Shown here: one piece after another, positions 56,358 to 64,000 of the stretch | Layout of the letters: each line of letters starts with the position of its first letter | Numbering within the stretch: the first letter of the stretch is position 1 | Assembly (NCBI RefSeq): GCF_000374025.1 | Contig: NZ_KB893189.1 | Location: forward strand, 35,716-99,715 | Origin: Spirosoma panaciterrae DSM 21099 | GTDB lineage: Bacteria; Bacteroidota; Bacteroidia; Cytophagales; Spirosomataceae | DNA: 64,000 nucleotides | Reading direction: 5' to 3' | Position numbers and translations under genes: made by a program | Notes under the pieces: generated by a model | The model's database searches: none | Seen by the model: only the letters and a program-made list of their open reading frames with translations | Told to the model about the DNA's origin: nothing

Positions 56358-56871
56358 ATGGAAGCCGACCCGGTTGGCGAAAGCAAGCGTATCGTGTTTA
56401 AAAATGCCTATTTAAGTGATCAGATTATCGCCATTGCCATTCTGAATAGCGAGTGGAAAATAAAACTCCTCACCCCTCTTTTTGCAAAATACCTCCTCTG
56501 GTACCTGACCCCCCAAAAGATTCTCAAGCTGTCTGTCATCGTGCTGACCATTGGCAATATAGGGGATTTTATAAATGCTATTCGATACCTGAGAGCGAAC
56601 CGGACGACAAGTCCGAATCGGATAGCGGACGAGTAGAATCGGTTGGCGGTAAAAGCCCTTTTGGTTCGCGGGCGGCAATACTGGCGCAATTCGGCTGGAG
56701 TTGGCAATACTTGGTTTGGGGGGGCGCTGGCCGATTGTGCAACGGATGCTACTGGACTACCCTTCTCAAAAAGTGAAGAAAACCGAGAAAGGAAAAAAGG
56801 AAGATATTACTGAACTGACGGAGGATAATTTGGAGGAGTTCATGAAAAAAGTGGCTGCTCAGTTTGAATGA
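56358..56871 (+). pseudogene. Frameshifted phage-like gene
   Basis: Three frames must be joined to read one protein: first (56358-56636) MEADPVGESKRIVFKNAYLS...LLWYLTPQKILKLSVIVLTIGNIGDF; a second, -1, frame with KSPFGSRAAILAQFGWSWQYLVW; and, after a run of seven G (about 56718-56724), again -1, PIVQRMLLDYPSQKVKKTEKG...LEEFMKKVAAQFE with stop at 56869-56871. The joined protein looks like a phage or tail-type gene product known to me only by pattern. Either it decayed, or frameshifting is used, or the sequence has errors. A 30-codon TTG-start frame overlaps its end (56864-56956). Confidence 0.4.
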
Positions 56872-56927
56872 ACAGCAACGAGCGGAACTAGTAACCGGGT
56901 TCGGCATCGAAATAGACCAAAAGAAAT

Positions 56928-57125
56928 ATGAATGGGCCAAAAACTGCAACTCGTAAAGCCAAGGAGAAGCGCGACCGGAAAGTAAAAGCTACCTTTCAGG
57001 CCTTGGCCTCTTCGCCTGGAGCCATGAAAACGGCCTGCGTAGCGGAGGTCATGAAGCGGTTTAGGCTGTCAAGAGCAACGGTTTGGCGGATAATTGTGGG
57101 GGGAGGGGTTGCACAAGTAGATTGA
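56928..57125 (+). CDS. Small basic protein with possible helix-turn-helix
   Basis: A 65-residue basic protein, MNGPKTATRKAKEKRDRKVK then VAEVMKRFRLSRATVWRIIVGG, a stretch that reads like a helix-turn-helix. It follows the broken phage-like gene and may belong to the same remnant. No family is recognised. Confidence 0.4.
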   Translation: MNGPKTATRKAKEKRDRKVKATFQALASSPGAMKTACVAEVMKRFRLSRATVWRIIVGGGVAQVD

Positions 57126-57160
57126 GTTCTCTTAGCTTGATTTTACAGGGTTTTTGATTC

Positions 57161-58492
57161 TTATTTTAAACTTAATGCCTCAGCAACTTTATCAAGCGCA
57201 AACACCTTACTGGCAAAAATATTAAAATTTACGATTGCATTATTAAATGGCAGTGCTCGCACATCACACCCAACGCTTAAGCCATATTTTCTTTCCATAA
57301 GCAGCACATATATACTTCCATAAAAGGATTTATTAGATTTTAGCCCGGACAACCCTAAACCAGTTAGACCAAATGAGGGTATAGCGCGAACTTCAAGCGA
57401 CTTATATTTATAATTAATCGGAAATCCAAAGCCCAAATAAACATCGACATAGGTTCGCTGCCGGGTTGTACTAGAGTCTGGCATCTGTATAAATTGCCTA
57501 TATTTTATTATTACCGTGTCTTTTATTACTGACGTTTTTGTATAGCCAAATGTTATATCTCGTTTAATAATCTCAAGGTGCCCGCTAACACTTGCCTTAA
57601 AGTCAGGATTGTCACCTTTAAAACTATGAAATGTGCCTCCTAAAACAAGACCTGTAGATTTAACAATTGGCGCATGTGGAGCAAGCCTTATCGTCTCTCG
57701 TTGAACTTTAACTGTTGTATCTTGGATGTTATTCGTTTGTGAAATAGTAACCCCACCCATCACTTTATAAACCGGCTGATATAAAGTTGCCTGCTGGAAA
57801 ATATTCAAACCTTGTTCACTAAGTGAACTTGTACTTTGCTGTTGAAATACCCTTATATATCCGCCAAAATCATACTTCTTACTATATGTTGTCGCCTTAT
57901 TCTGTATCCAAACAAGATCAAAGTATATATTTGGATTATCTGCATTCTTACCAATGACATTTAAATTTGTTCCTAATGAAATCCCTAATGGCAATGAGTT
58001 ATCATCAGTTTCTTGCTTATTATCCTTTATGGTCATTGTATAGGTTTGCTTAAGTATATCTATTGAAGCGCCCGCTGCCCCACCAGGAACTAGGGCAATG
58101 GTAAGAATAATAGTTTGATCATTTGCAACTGTATTATTATCCCTAAGGATGATATGTATATATTGAGTATTTGGAGTATTTTGTAAAAATTGTAATTGCT
58201 GTGGTGAGGTAATATTAATGGTATAGTCCGGTGTTGCGCCAGCACTATTAGCAGTACTGGTTGGATCAACCGAAACCGTTATTTTTTCGCCCGAAGCGCC
58301 AAGCGGCCCTCCTCGATAGGAAATTGGGATGAAATAATCTTTTGTATCTGTACCCACGGGCTCAAAACCCGTCTCTACTGTTTTGCCAAAAAAGAATGTT
58401 TGGCAATAGCTTATTAGTGGCATCATCAATAGGATTACCCATATAAGTTTCTTGCCTTTAATCAATAAATAAGTCATAGCAGTATATAGCAT
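57161..58492 (-). CDS. AT-rich surface protein with Calx-beta-like domain and barrel
   Basis: A 443-residue exported protein with a signal near ILLMMPLISYCQ. The N-terminal half (KDYFIPISYRGGPLGASGEKITVSV...NDQTIILTIALVPGGAAGASI) is like a Calx-beta domain; the second half has alternating strands (YVDVYLGFGFPINYKYKSLEVRAIP) as in an outer-membrane beta-barrel. Its low GC and lack of neighbours of the same kind point to transfer. Confidence 0.6.
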   Translation of the reverse strand: MLYTAMTYLLIKGKKLIWVILLMMPLISYCQTFFFGKTVETGFEPVGTDTKDYFIPISYRGGPLGASGEKITVSVDPTSTANSAGATPDYTINITSPQQLQFLQNTPNTQYIHIILRDNNTVANDQTIILTIALVPGGAAGASIDILKQTYTMTIKDNKQETDDNSLPLGISLGTNLNVIGKNADNPNIYFDLVWIQNKATTYSKKYDFGGYIRVFQQQSTSSLSEQGLNIFQQATLYQPVYKVMGGVTISQTNNIQDTTVKVQRETIRLAPHAPIVKSTGLVLGGTFHSFKGDNPDFKASVSGHLEIIKRDITFGYTKTSVIKDTVIIKYRQFIQMPDSSTTRQRTYVDVYLGFGFPINYKYKSLEVRAIPSFGLTGLGLSGLKSNKSFYGSIYVLLMERKYGLSVGCDVRALPFNNAIVNFNIFASKVFALDKVAEALSLK

Positions 58493-58815
58493 GTATTAAC
58501 TCGCTCATTATCAGCAAAAATATTACGTCAGCCAATTCATTTCCCATGGGAAAAACACCCTTTTTTTCGACTCATAAATAGTCTCACCTTTTGTCTCAAA
58601 TCTTGCCTCAATCCAAAAATTGAAGCTATTTTATTCTAAAATTCTCCTTTAAATACAATTACTCACTTTCTATATTGCATAGACGAAACGTCTTTTTTCT
58701 ATGCAAGGCGCTGGAAGGCAGTAAAAACAAATAGCTGCCAATACCTTTAACCTCATTATAAAACCTACACGAAATCCTTTGCCCTGTAGAGTCAACTACA
58801 CCACCGTGAACCACC
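58493..58815. other. 323-base AT-rich gap before YcxB-like gene
   Basis: No gene is supported. It holds a short stem AGACG-AAA-CGTCT with six T (about 58681-58699), flanked by GCATAG and CTATGC, and a CCCATGGG palindrome. Confidence 0.45.
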
Positions 58816-59331
58816 ATGTACAGTTTTAGCTTCTCGGCCGATACGGATGCCTATAAAGCCTGGTTATGGAGACAATTTTATTACAAGGAAAAGAAGCTGT
58901 ACTTCGAGGGAGGGAAAAAATGGAAAACAGCCCTGTTTATCGTAATACCTATTTTAATGCTTTTAGCCTACCGGGCGAATGGCAAAGCTAATAACCTGTT
59001 CGTTGCAGGCTTGCTGTCCTTAGGTCCTCTTTCCTGGCTTGTTTCCCATTTCGCCAAAAGGAGCCAGTTAAAAAAGCAGATAAAAGACTATGCAGGTAGT
59101 AAACTTTTTCAAATCGCTATCGATGAGGATGGGCTTATCTACCAGACTGAAAACAGTCAAACTACCTTGAAATGGAGTTACTTCAGCCAGTACGAGGAGT
59201 TTGACGATACGTTTACCCTATATGCTAAGGAAAAAGGGGCCGCTCCCGTTGTCTTACCTTTACACGGCATTGCTGATAATGGCCCCATGAAAGAACTGGT
59301 TTACCAGCATGTAAAGCCAAAAAGTGAATAG
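58816..59331 (+). CDS. YcxB-like membrane protein
   Basis: A 171-residue protein with two membrane helices (TALFIVIPILMLLAYRANG and FVAGLLSLGPLSWLVSHF) and a C-terminal soluble part: FQIAIDEDGLIYQTENSQTTLKWSYFSQYEEFDDTFTLYAKEK, as in the YcxB family. Function unknown. A 22-bp stem terminator follows. Confidence 0.75.
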   Translation: MYSFSFSADTDAYKAWLWRQFYYKEKKLYFEGGKKWKTALFIVIPILMLLAYRANGKANNLFVAGLLSLGPLSWLVSHFAKRSQLKKQIKDYAGSKLFQIAIDEDGLIYQTENSQTTLKWSYFSQYEEFDDTFTLYAKEKGAAPVVLPLHGIADNGPMKELVYQHVKPKSE

Positions 59332-59342
59332 ATAGCATTTCT

Positions 59343-59397
59343 GTACGCACAACAAAACCGCCCTGGTCATCGGTTAGGGCGGTTTTGTTGTGCGTAC
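59343..59397. terminator. Very strong bidirectional terminator
   Basis: A perfect 22-bp stem (59343-59364 with 59376-59397) and an 11-base loop, containing the AACAAAACCGCCCT / AGGGCGGTTTTGTT core. It separates the convergent YcxB and 59405 genes. Confidence 0.92.
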
Positions 59398-59404
59398 CTC
59401 TTTG

Positions 59405-59812
59405 TTACCGCTTTAAGCGGCCTATGTGCATCTTAAGCTGTACCAGCACGTAGGTAAGGGCTTCACTGAGTAAGACTAGCCAGAGTTCGCCCGTCAGGTG
59501 AACCGGACTACTGTTGGGGTGCAGCAGGTAATCGATGCTCACCGCCCCTACTACCGTCGTTGCCAGTAGCAGCTTCAGCGTCAGCAGGTGGTAATGCTTT
59601 TGGCGCACGAAGCCTTTCAGGCCAAACAGTTCGTCGAAGCATTCGCAGGCAACCAGCGCGTTGAGCAGAATAAACAGCGTCAGCAGCAGGGCGAACGAAA
59701 GCAGACACAGGTGAAACAGGCTGATGGTCAGCACTGACAGGGTAATAAATTCAGTTGTATACAGGGCAATGATGGCTGTTACCAGCGCATTGCGGAAATT
59801 GCTATTTTGCAT
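59405..59812 (-). CDS. Multi-pass membrane protein of unknown function
   Basis: A 135-residue protein with about four transmembrane helices: AIIALYTTEFITLSVLTISLF, LLSFALLLTLFILLNALVAC, LLLATTVVGAVSIDYLL and LWLVLLSEALTYVLVQLKM. Its base composition is host-like. It is divergent from the NACHT gene with a 140-base gap. Confidence 0.65.
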   Translation of the reverse strand: MQNSNFRNALVTAIIALYTTEFITLSVLTISLFHLCLLSFALLLTLFILLNALVACECFDELFGLKGFVRQKHYHLLTLKLLLATTVVGAVSIDYLLHPNSSPVHLTGELWLVLLSEALTYVLVQLKMHIGRLKR

Positions 59813-59952
59813 TGCAGATCAATTATTTATCAGTTGACACTAAGTGCCATTCGGCCCGGACGAATTGACCCTGCAAAGGTGTTGGACGGGTAGAAAGGGG
59901 TCTGTATTTAGTTTTGGTTAGTTTGTTTAGGTTCATAAAACCACACTGTACC

Positions 59953-62463
59953 ATGCCTTCCTATCCCAATGATGAATTTGCCGCGATGTGGCAGAAAGTA
60001 ACTGATCGCTATTTTAAGGAAACCCAAAAGCAACTTAAGACTAAGCCCGATGTAGCTGCCTTTGTAGCGCACTTGCGTACTATTACTGAGATTGATAATG
60101 TGCTTCTCGAAAGCACTGGGGGTGATCAGGAGGGACTAGCTATTTATCTAGCTTTTAAGGAGATAGGAAAAAGAATAGAGATCAATCTTGGTGAAAGGTA
60201 TTATACCGCATTAAAATTATATGCCGACGGCGAAGGGGCTAGTAGTGAATTTGATCAATATTATGAGTACTTGCGTAGTTTTTATACAAAAAAAGGGAAT
60301 CTAGGCGAAGAAGATTTAAGTCTTCAGGATATTTATATAGAACCTAGTACTCAAGTTAAAAAATATAATAGAATACCTCTATTAACAATTATTTTAGAAT
60401 GGATTAATCATTCTCATGGTGACTTTAAAAAGTTTGACCTAAGACTATTATCCAACAGCTTTAATAATATAATACTAATCCTAGGTGATCCAGGTCAAGG
60501 AAAAACTTCCTTTTGTTATAGACTCTTGTATGAGATTGCTGGCAAAATTGAAAGGCCTATCTATTTCTTTCGTTTAAGATACATTCAACAAGTAGAAAAT
60601 TTCTATGAAGACCCCTTTAATATTATTTTTAAACATATAATTGAGTTTGGCTATAAGCCCTACGGAGACATTACTTATGAAATCCCCATAACAAAAGATA
60701 GATTTAAAGAATCAATATTAATACTTGACGGGCTTGACGAACTCGATAAAATATTAAATCTAGATAACGAGACTTTCGTTGAAAGATTAGCAAATCTAAC
60801 TAATAGAGTTTTTAGACCATATAAACTTGTTATCACCTCCAGAAAAGAAATCAATACTTATTACCTAAGCAGACTTGAAATTCCTTGCTTATCAATTAAT
60901 GAATTAACTATTACCGAACAATTTGAATGGATTAAAAAATATAATACCAAAGGGAATCTTCCCTACAAAATTAGCTTAGAAGATTTAAAAATACTTAATG
61001 AACCCCTCCATGCATTACGTCCTGTAATCGGACAACCAATTTTACTTCATATTCTATCTCAAATAAATATACTACCAAATTCTAATTATAATTCAAGTAA
61101 AGTATATGATGATTTGTTTACTAGATTGATAACTAGGTATTGGCACTTAGCAAGTAAACTAGAAAATTCGCACCCAAATCTAAAACAATGGATTTCAAGC
61201 CCTGAACAACTTAGAATAATCCTTCAGTTGATTTCTCTAGAAATGTTCTATAGAAATACAACTTATCTAAGCCATGAGCAGATACCTGATAATATTTTAA
61301 GAATTTTAGGTCTTGCCAATGACCAACAAGTAAGCGCACTTAAAGTATTATCTATCGCTTTTTATTTTAATTATACTGTAACAGAAGTTGGTAAACATAG
61401 AAAATATGCAGTAGAATTTTTTCACAAAACATTTAGTGAGTATCTTGCCGCCGAGGCTCTGTGGTATGAAATAAAAAAAATATTTAATAGCATAGATAAG
61501 CCTAAAGATGCAATATTATTTTCTATTGTCAAACTTTTTAGTGGAAAGGCAATCATAAACGATCAAATAAATAATTACTTAATCGAAATAATTCAAAACG
61601 AAAGGAGTGAGAAGAATACTTTAACAGCTGAACAGCGTACAATATTAACATCTATAAAATACTACTTAGAACATCTTTGCAATTCTGAATTTAACAGCAT
61701 TGATACCGAGACAAATAAAGCAATTTCAACCTCATTACAAGTATTTTATGGCCTATTGTGCATATATAATAGACTTGAAGGCGAATTAAAGTATTTTTCA
61801 AACATTAATAATATTAACTATTTCTATTTAATTAAAATACTATTCCAGAGGTATCAGTATTTACGTTTTGACTATGCTAACCTCAACGAAATAGAGCTTG
61901 CCTACTTTAGTTATAATGGCTCAAGATTTGACTACGCACAATTTAACAAAGCTTACCTCGAGGGCTCAGACTTAAAAAATTCATCATTTGAACACGCAAG
62001 CTTAAAAAAGGTTAACATGATTAAATCTGATTTAAGGCATACAAACTTTCAGTTTGCCAATTTAAGTGAAAGCATTTTAAGCTATTCAAAATTTACTAAC
62101 GCCAATCTTAGAAATGTAAATCTCATAAAGGCTAAGCTCGATCATGTAAACTTAAGCGATTCCACATTAGCGTCGGCAAATCTTATAGGTGCCTCATTAA
62201 ATGGAGCCAACTTAAGTAATGCAGATTTAAGTAATGCTCACTTACATAAAAGTGATTTATCAGAAGCAGAGTTAAGTAATACCAATTTTTCGAACGCAAA
62301 TCTTAGCTTTGTTTCGTTCATTAACGCAAAAGGCTTAACCTTGAGAAATCTATCTAGGGCTAAATCCTTATATATGTGTACAGGGTTAGAGGCTAATTTA
62401 TTGAATCAGTTAAAGAAGGAATTTCCCTATTTATTCATTGACTCTACTTCCAGGCAACCTTGA
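59953..62463 (+). CDS. NACHT-domain NTPase with C-terminal pentapeptide repeats
   Basis: An 836-residue STAND-type protein from ATG 59953. The N-terminal part (about residues 1-165) has no recognised domain. The NACHT core has Walker A GDPGQGKTS (178-186), Walker B SILILDGLDELD (about 256-267), sensor ITSRKE and a winged-helix-like part near HKTFSEYLAAEALW. From about residue 630 to 810 pentapeptide repeats of the A(D/N)Lxx type follow (ANLNEIELAYF, NANLRNVNL, ADLSNAHLHKSDLSEAEL). Bacterial NACHT proteins act against phages. Codons after about 60,200 are much more AT-rich than the first 250 bases. Confidence 0.88.
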   Translation: MPSYPNDEFAAMWQKVTDRYFKETQKQLKTKPDVAAFVAHLRTITEIDNVLLESTGGDQEGLAIYLAFKEIGKRIEINLGERYYTALKLYADGEGASSEFDQYYEYLRSFYTKKGNLGEEDLSLQDIYIEPSTQVKKYNRIPLLTIILEWINHSHGDFKKFDLRLLSNSFNNIILILGDPGQGKTSFCYRLLYEIAGKIERPIYFFRLRYIQQVENFYEDPFNIIFKHIIEFGYKPYGDITYEIPITKDRFKESILILDGLDELDKILNLDNETFVERLANLTNRVFRPYKLVITSRKEINTYYLSRLEIPCLSINELTITEQFEWIKKYNTKGNLPYKISLEDLKILNEPLHALRPVIGQPILLHILSQINILPNSNYNSSKVYDDLFTRLITRYWHLASKLENSHPNLKQWISSPEQLRIILQLISLEMFYRNTTYLSHEQIPDNILRILGLANDQQVSALKVLSIAFYFNYTVTEVGKHRKYAVEFFHKTFSEYLAAEALWYEIKKIFNSIDKPKDAILFSIVKLFSGKAIINDQINNYLIEIIQNERSEKNTLTAEQRTILTSIKYYLEHLCNSEFNSIDTETNKAISTSLQVFYGLLCIYNRLEGELKYFSNINNINYFYLIKILFQRYQYLRFDYANLNEIELAYFSYNGSRFDYAQFNKAYLEGSDLKNSSFEHASLKKVNMIKSDLRHTNFQFANLSESILSYSKFTNANLRNVNLIKAKLDHVNLSDSTLASANLIGASLNGANLSNADLSNAHLHKSDLSEAELSNTNFSNANLSFVSFINAKGLTLRNLSRAKSLYMCTGLEANLLNQLKKEFPYLFIDSTSRQP

Positions 62464-62516
62464 AATTAGGATAATTAACCAAATGCAATTGACGAAAACG
62501 GACACTACCAACAATC

Positions 62517-62774
62517 TTGGTTAAAGTGTTGGAATGTAAATGGGCTGAAAATGAAAAAGCTACCCCAGCTAAGGATAAATGGCTGAATTCATTAGTAAGC
62601 CTTAAAGTGACCGTGTCTTTTCTTTTAGGCAAAGTCCAGCCAGTTTCTATTTCCCTTAGAAATATTGATTCGACCAAGAATGAGTTTCATAAACAGTCTG
62701 CACTTGGAATTTTAGACACTTACGGGTTTGTGGAGAGGCAATTAAATGATAAAAGCTTTATACCTGTTGAGTAA
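62517..62774 (+). pseudogene. Short broken frame after NACHT gene
   Basis: An 85-codon frame (VKVLECKWAENEKATPAKDKW...SALGILDTYGFVERQLNDKSFIPVE) with only a TTG start. An ATG frame at 62483 (MQLTKTDTTNN) lies just ahead in another phase and stops where this begins, so a frameshift may have split one small gene. No family is recognised. A minus frame at 62444-62677 overlaps it and is judged a shadow. Confidence 0.3.
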
Positions 62775-62792
62775 ATAACTGTAAACTTCTTT

Positions 62793-63866
62793 TTACCAAG
62801 GATATTTATATATATCATCATAGTTTTCAACCTCAACTATTTCCAGGCCGATACTCTGAAGGAATTTGTATTTCCCAACAAGCCTGTTGGTTTGTTCTAC
62901 GTATTTTTTGTCAATGTACCACCCCTTCTTTCTACGTTCGGGGAATTTCTTAAAATATTTGGCTCGCTCAATTAACAGCCAGCGTATGAATACTTCATTC
63001 TCTTCCATTCCTAAACCAAAAATGCAAAGTGATTTATTAAAGATAATATGTAACCAAGTATTTGCTCCTCTCCAATTCGACTGATTTTTACCACTGAAAA
63101 GTTTATTATCATCTCCTTTATGAAGCAAGTTCCTAGCTTTTTCAACTGAGCCCATATAATGAGTGAGCCCTAAACGTATACTTCTATGATAATTTACAAA
63201 TCCGTTAATAAACCATATTCCGAAGCCATCCGTCGGAAAATCAAGTTGAGAGCCCCCATAGTATGTAGTCCAAGGATAGAAATCAGTGAATTTCTTAGTA
63301 TCTGTATAATATTGTTTTACCCCTCTATAATGAACCGATTTAGGCAGAATTAAATCAAAATTAGTAGTCAGGATAGGAGCATTAATTCTATATGCTTTAT
63401 CAACAAAAGCGGTATGGTGATCAAGAAACGTCCAATCGGACAGGATTTCACTTGCTCTTTTTTGGATTTGGAAATTAGTTGTACGACTATCACCTGCAGA
63501 TATTTCCAATAAATCATAAAATTCTGTTAAAGTGATTCCTTCAGGCACTTGATTGTAAGCTTCTGGTGAAAATTCTTGCCAGAGCCTAATAAGTAAATCT
63601 TCCCATGAAATTGCCAGCGGATTATTAGGGTAACGGTTTATGCCATTTCCTACTATAAAGGCGATTTCAGTATAATTATTCTCAACAATATTTCTTATAG
63701 ACCTGTGAATTAACTTGTAATGAAGCCTATTTCCTTTTTTTGGAAGAAGGCCTGCACCAGCTTTGGATTTTCTTCCAAGCGTTTGATTTGTTCCAGAACC
63801 GCTATGGTCAGTTCGTCTAAGTTGGTAAATACCTGATTTTTTAAGCTTCGCTTTAGGTGACTCCAT
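62793..63866 (-). CDS. SIR2-like domain protein, 5' end altered by IS element
   Basis: The SIR2-like part begins near 63695 (NIVENNYTEIAFIVGNGINRYPNNPLAISWEDLL) and includes APILTTNFDLILP and the C-terminal FGLGMEENEVFIRWLLIERAK. GNGIN and TTNFD are the NAD-site motifs. The catalytic His of a usual HG motif appears as Asn (IWFINGFVNYHRSIRLG). No ATG lies close to the SIR2 start; the only ATG (63864-63866) is inside the IS630 reading region in another phase, giving a 54-residue foreign leader. The gene was probably cut by the insertion. SIR2 proteins deplete NAD in phage defence. It faces the NACHT gene. Confidence 0.7.
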   Translation of the reverse strand: MESPKAKLKKSGIYQLRRTDHSGSGTNQTLGRKSKAGAGLLPKKGNRLHYKLIHRSIRNIVENNYTEIAFIVGNGINRYPNNPLAISWEDLLIRLWQEFSPEAYNQVPEGITLTEFYDLLEISAGDSRTTNFQIQKRASEILSDWTFLDHHTAFVDKAYRINAPILTTNFDLILPKSVHYRGVKQYYTDTKKFTDFYPWTTYYGGSQLDFPTDGFGIWFINGFVNYHRSIRLGLTHYMGSVEKARNLLHKGDDNKLFSGKNQSNWRGANTWLHIIFNKSLCIFGLGMEENEVFIRWLLIERAKYFKKFPERRKKGWYIDKKYVEQTNRLVGKYKFLQSIGLEIVEVENYDDIYKYPW

Positions 63867-64000
63867 ACCAACTCAACTGGGTTGAGTTCTGGACTATAAG
63901 CTGGTAACCGCTCCAGATGAACTCGACCCGCTTTATCAGTTAACAGATTCTTAACAGCTTCGCTGCGGTGGATAGCTGCGCCATCCCAAATCACTAACAG
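63694..64000. mobile_element. IS630-family insertion sequence, right end
   Basis: The end of an IS630-type element runs off the window. The transposase stop is at 63710-63712, and the end is probably just past it near TATAGACCTGTGAATTAAC (about 63690-63708), with a TA site next to it. The other end is not in the window, so terminal repeats cannot be checked. Confidence 0.7.
63710..64000 (-). CDS. IS630-family transposase, C-terminal part
   Basis: The visible 96 codons hold the second catalytic Asp in LVIWDGAAIHRS and the Glu in LPAYSPELNPVELVWSHLKR, the DDE_3 pattern of IS630 transposases. The N-terminal part, with the first Asp, lies outside the window. Confidence 0.92.
   Translation of the reverse strand: MLVIWDGAAIHRSEAVKNLLTDKAGRVHLERLPAYSPELNPVELVWSHLKRSLKNQVFTNLDELTIAVLEQIKRLEENPKLVQAFFQKKEIGFITS

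Noticed and set aside
56412..56707. Two minus frames opposite the phage-like gene
   Set aside because: Shadow frames of the plus-strand gene; sequences show no domain.
62444..62677. 77-codon minus frame overlapping the NACHT end
   Set aside because: No recognisable domain, overlaps a clear coding end, and the plus frame is as good.
63710..63866. The first 54 residues of the SIR2 frame as a real N-terminal domain
   Set aside because: The DNA codes for the IS630 transposase in another frame; the overlap is a result of the insertion.

Overview
The window looks like a chromosome segment of a Bacteroidota bacterium, most likely of the Cytophagales and Spirosoma-like. The evidence is the set of families present: Porin_10, RND efflux with a TolC-type lipoprotein, CHRD lipoproteins, a CotH/lamin-tail surface protein, Wzi, DUF4105, LytTR with a TPR histidine kinase, and an MK-type MenC. 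Ribosome binding sites are generally poor, and one possible TTTG-N19-TANNTTTG promoter is visible. The backbone has medium GC. No rRNA, tRNA or CRISPR array was recognised. Family names rest on sequence motifs and memory, not on database searches.

Left part (1-22 kb): a truncated porin, lpxK divergent from menC, an XRE regulator, an efflux operon (small exported protein, adaptor, RND pump, outer-membrane factor), a GNAT acetyltransferase, an FMN hydroxyacid oxidase, aconitase with a clear terminator, two tandem CHRD lipoproteins, Hsp20 with a small membrane protein, and a giant CotH surface protein.

Purine region (22.4-29.2 kb): a complete route from urate to glyoxylate. Uricase is divergent from allB - allantoate amidohydrolase - ureidoglycine aminohydrolase - uraD - uraH - a second M20 enzyme. 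The two M20 paralogues look like the allantoate and ureidoglycolate amidohydrolases of the plant-type ureide pathway.

Housekeeping core (29-55.7 kb): thrS-infC-rpmI-rplT, a TPR lipoprotein coupled to a methyltransferase, EVE and DinB proteins, Wzi, a CAP lipoprotein, a TPR histidine kinase with a LytTR regulator divergent from an ECF sigma factor, SanA, VOC, parC, a cluster of putative sugar-acid/esterase enzymes, DUF4105, rsmI and a pterin dehydratase. Long, partly wobble-paired palindromes sit between several genes.

Accessory end (about 55.7-64 kb): tiny genes, a broken phage-like gene with a G7 run, an AT-rich surface protein, YcxB, a membrane protein, then a NACHT NTPase with pentapeptide repeats facing a SIR2-like protein whose 5' end abuts an IS630-type transposase. 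This end is the likeliest place for an undescribed defence system. The first roughly 100 codons of the NACHT gene have host-like composition, and the rest is strongly AT-rich.
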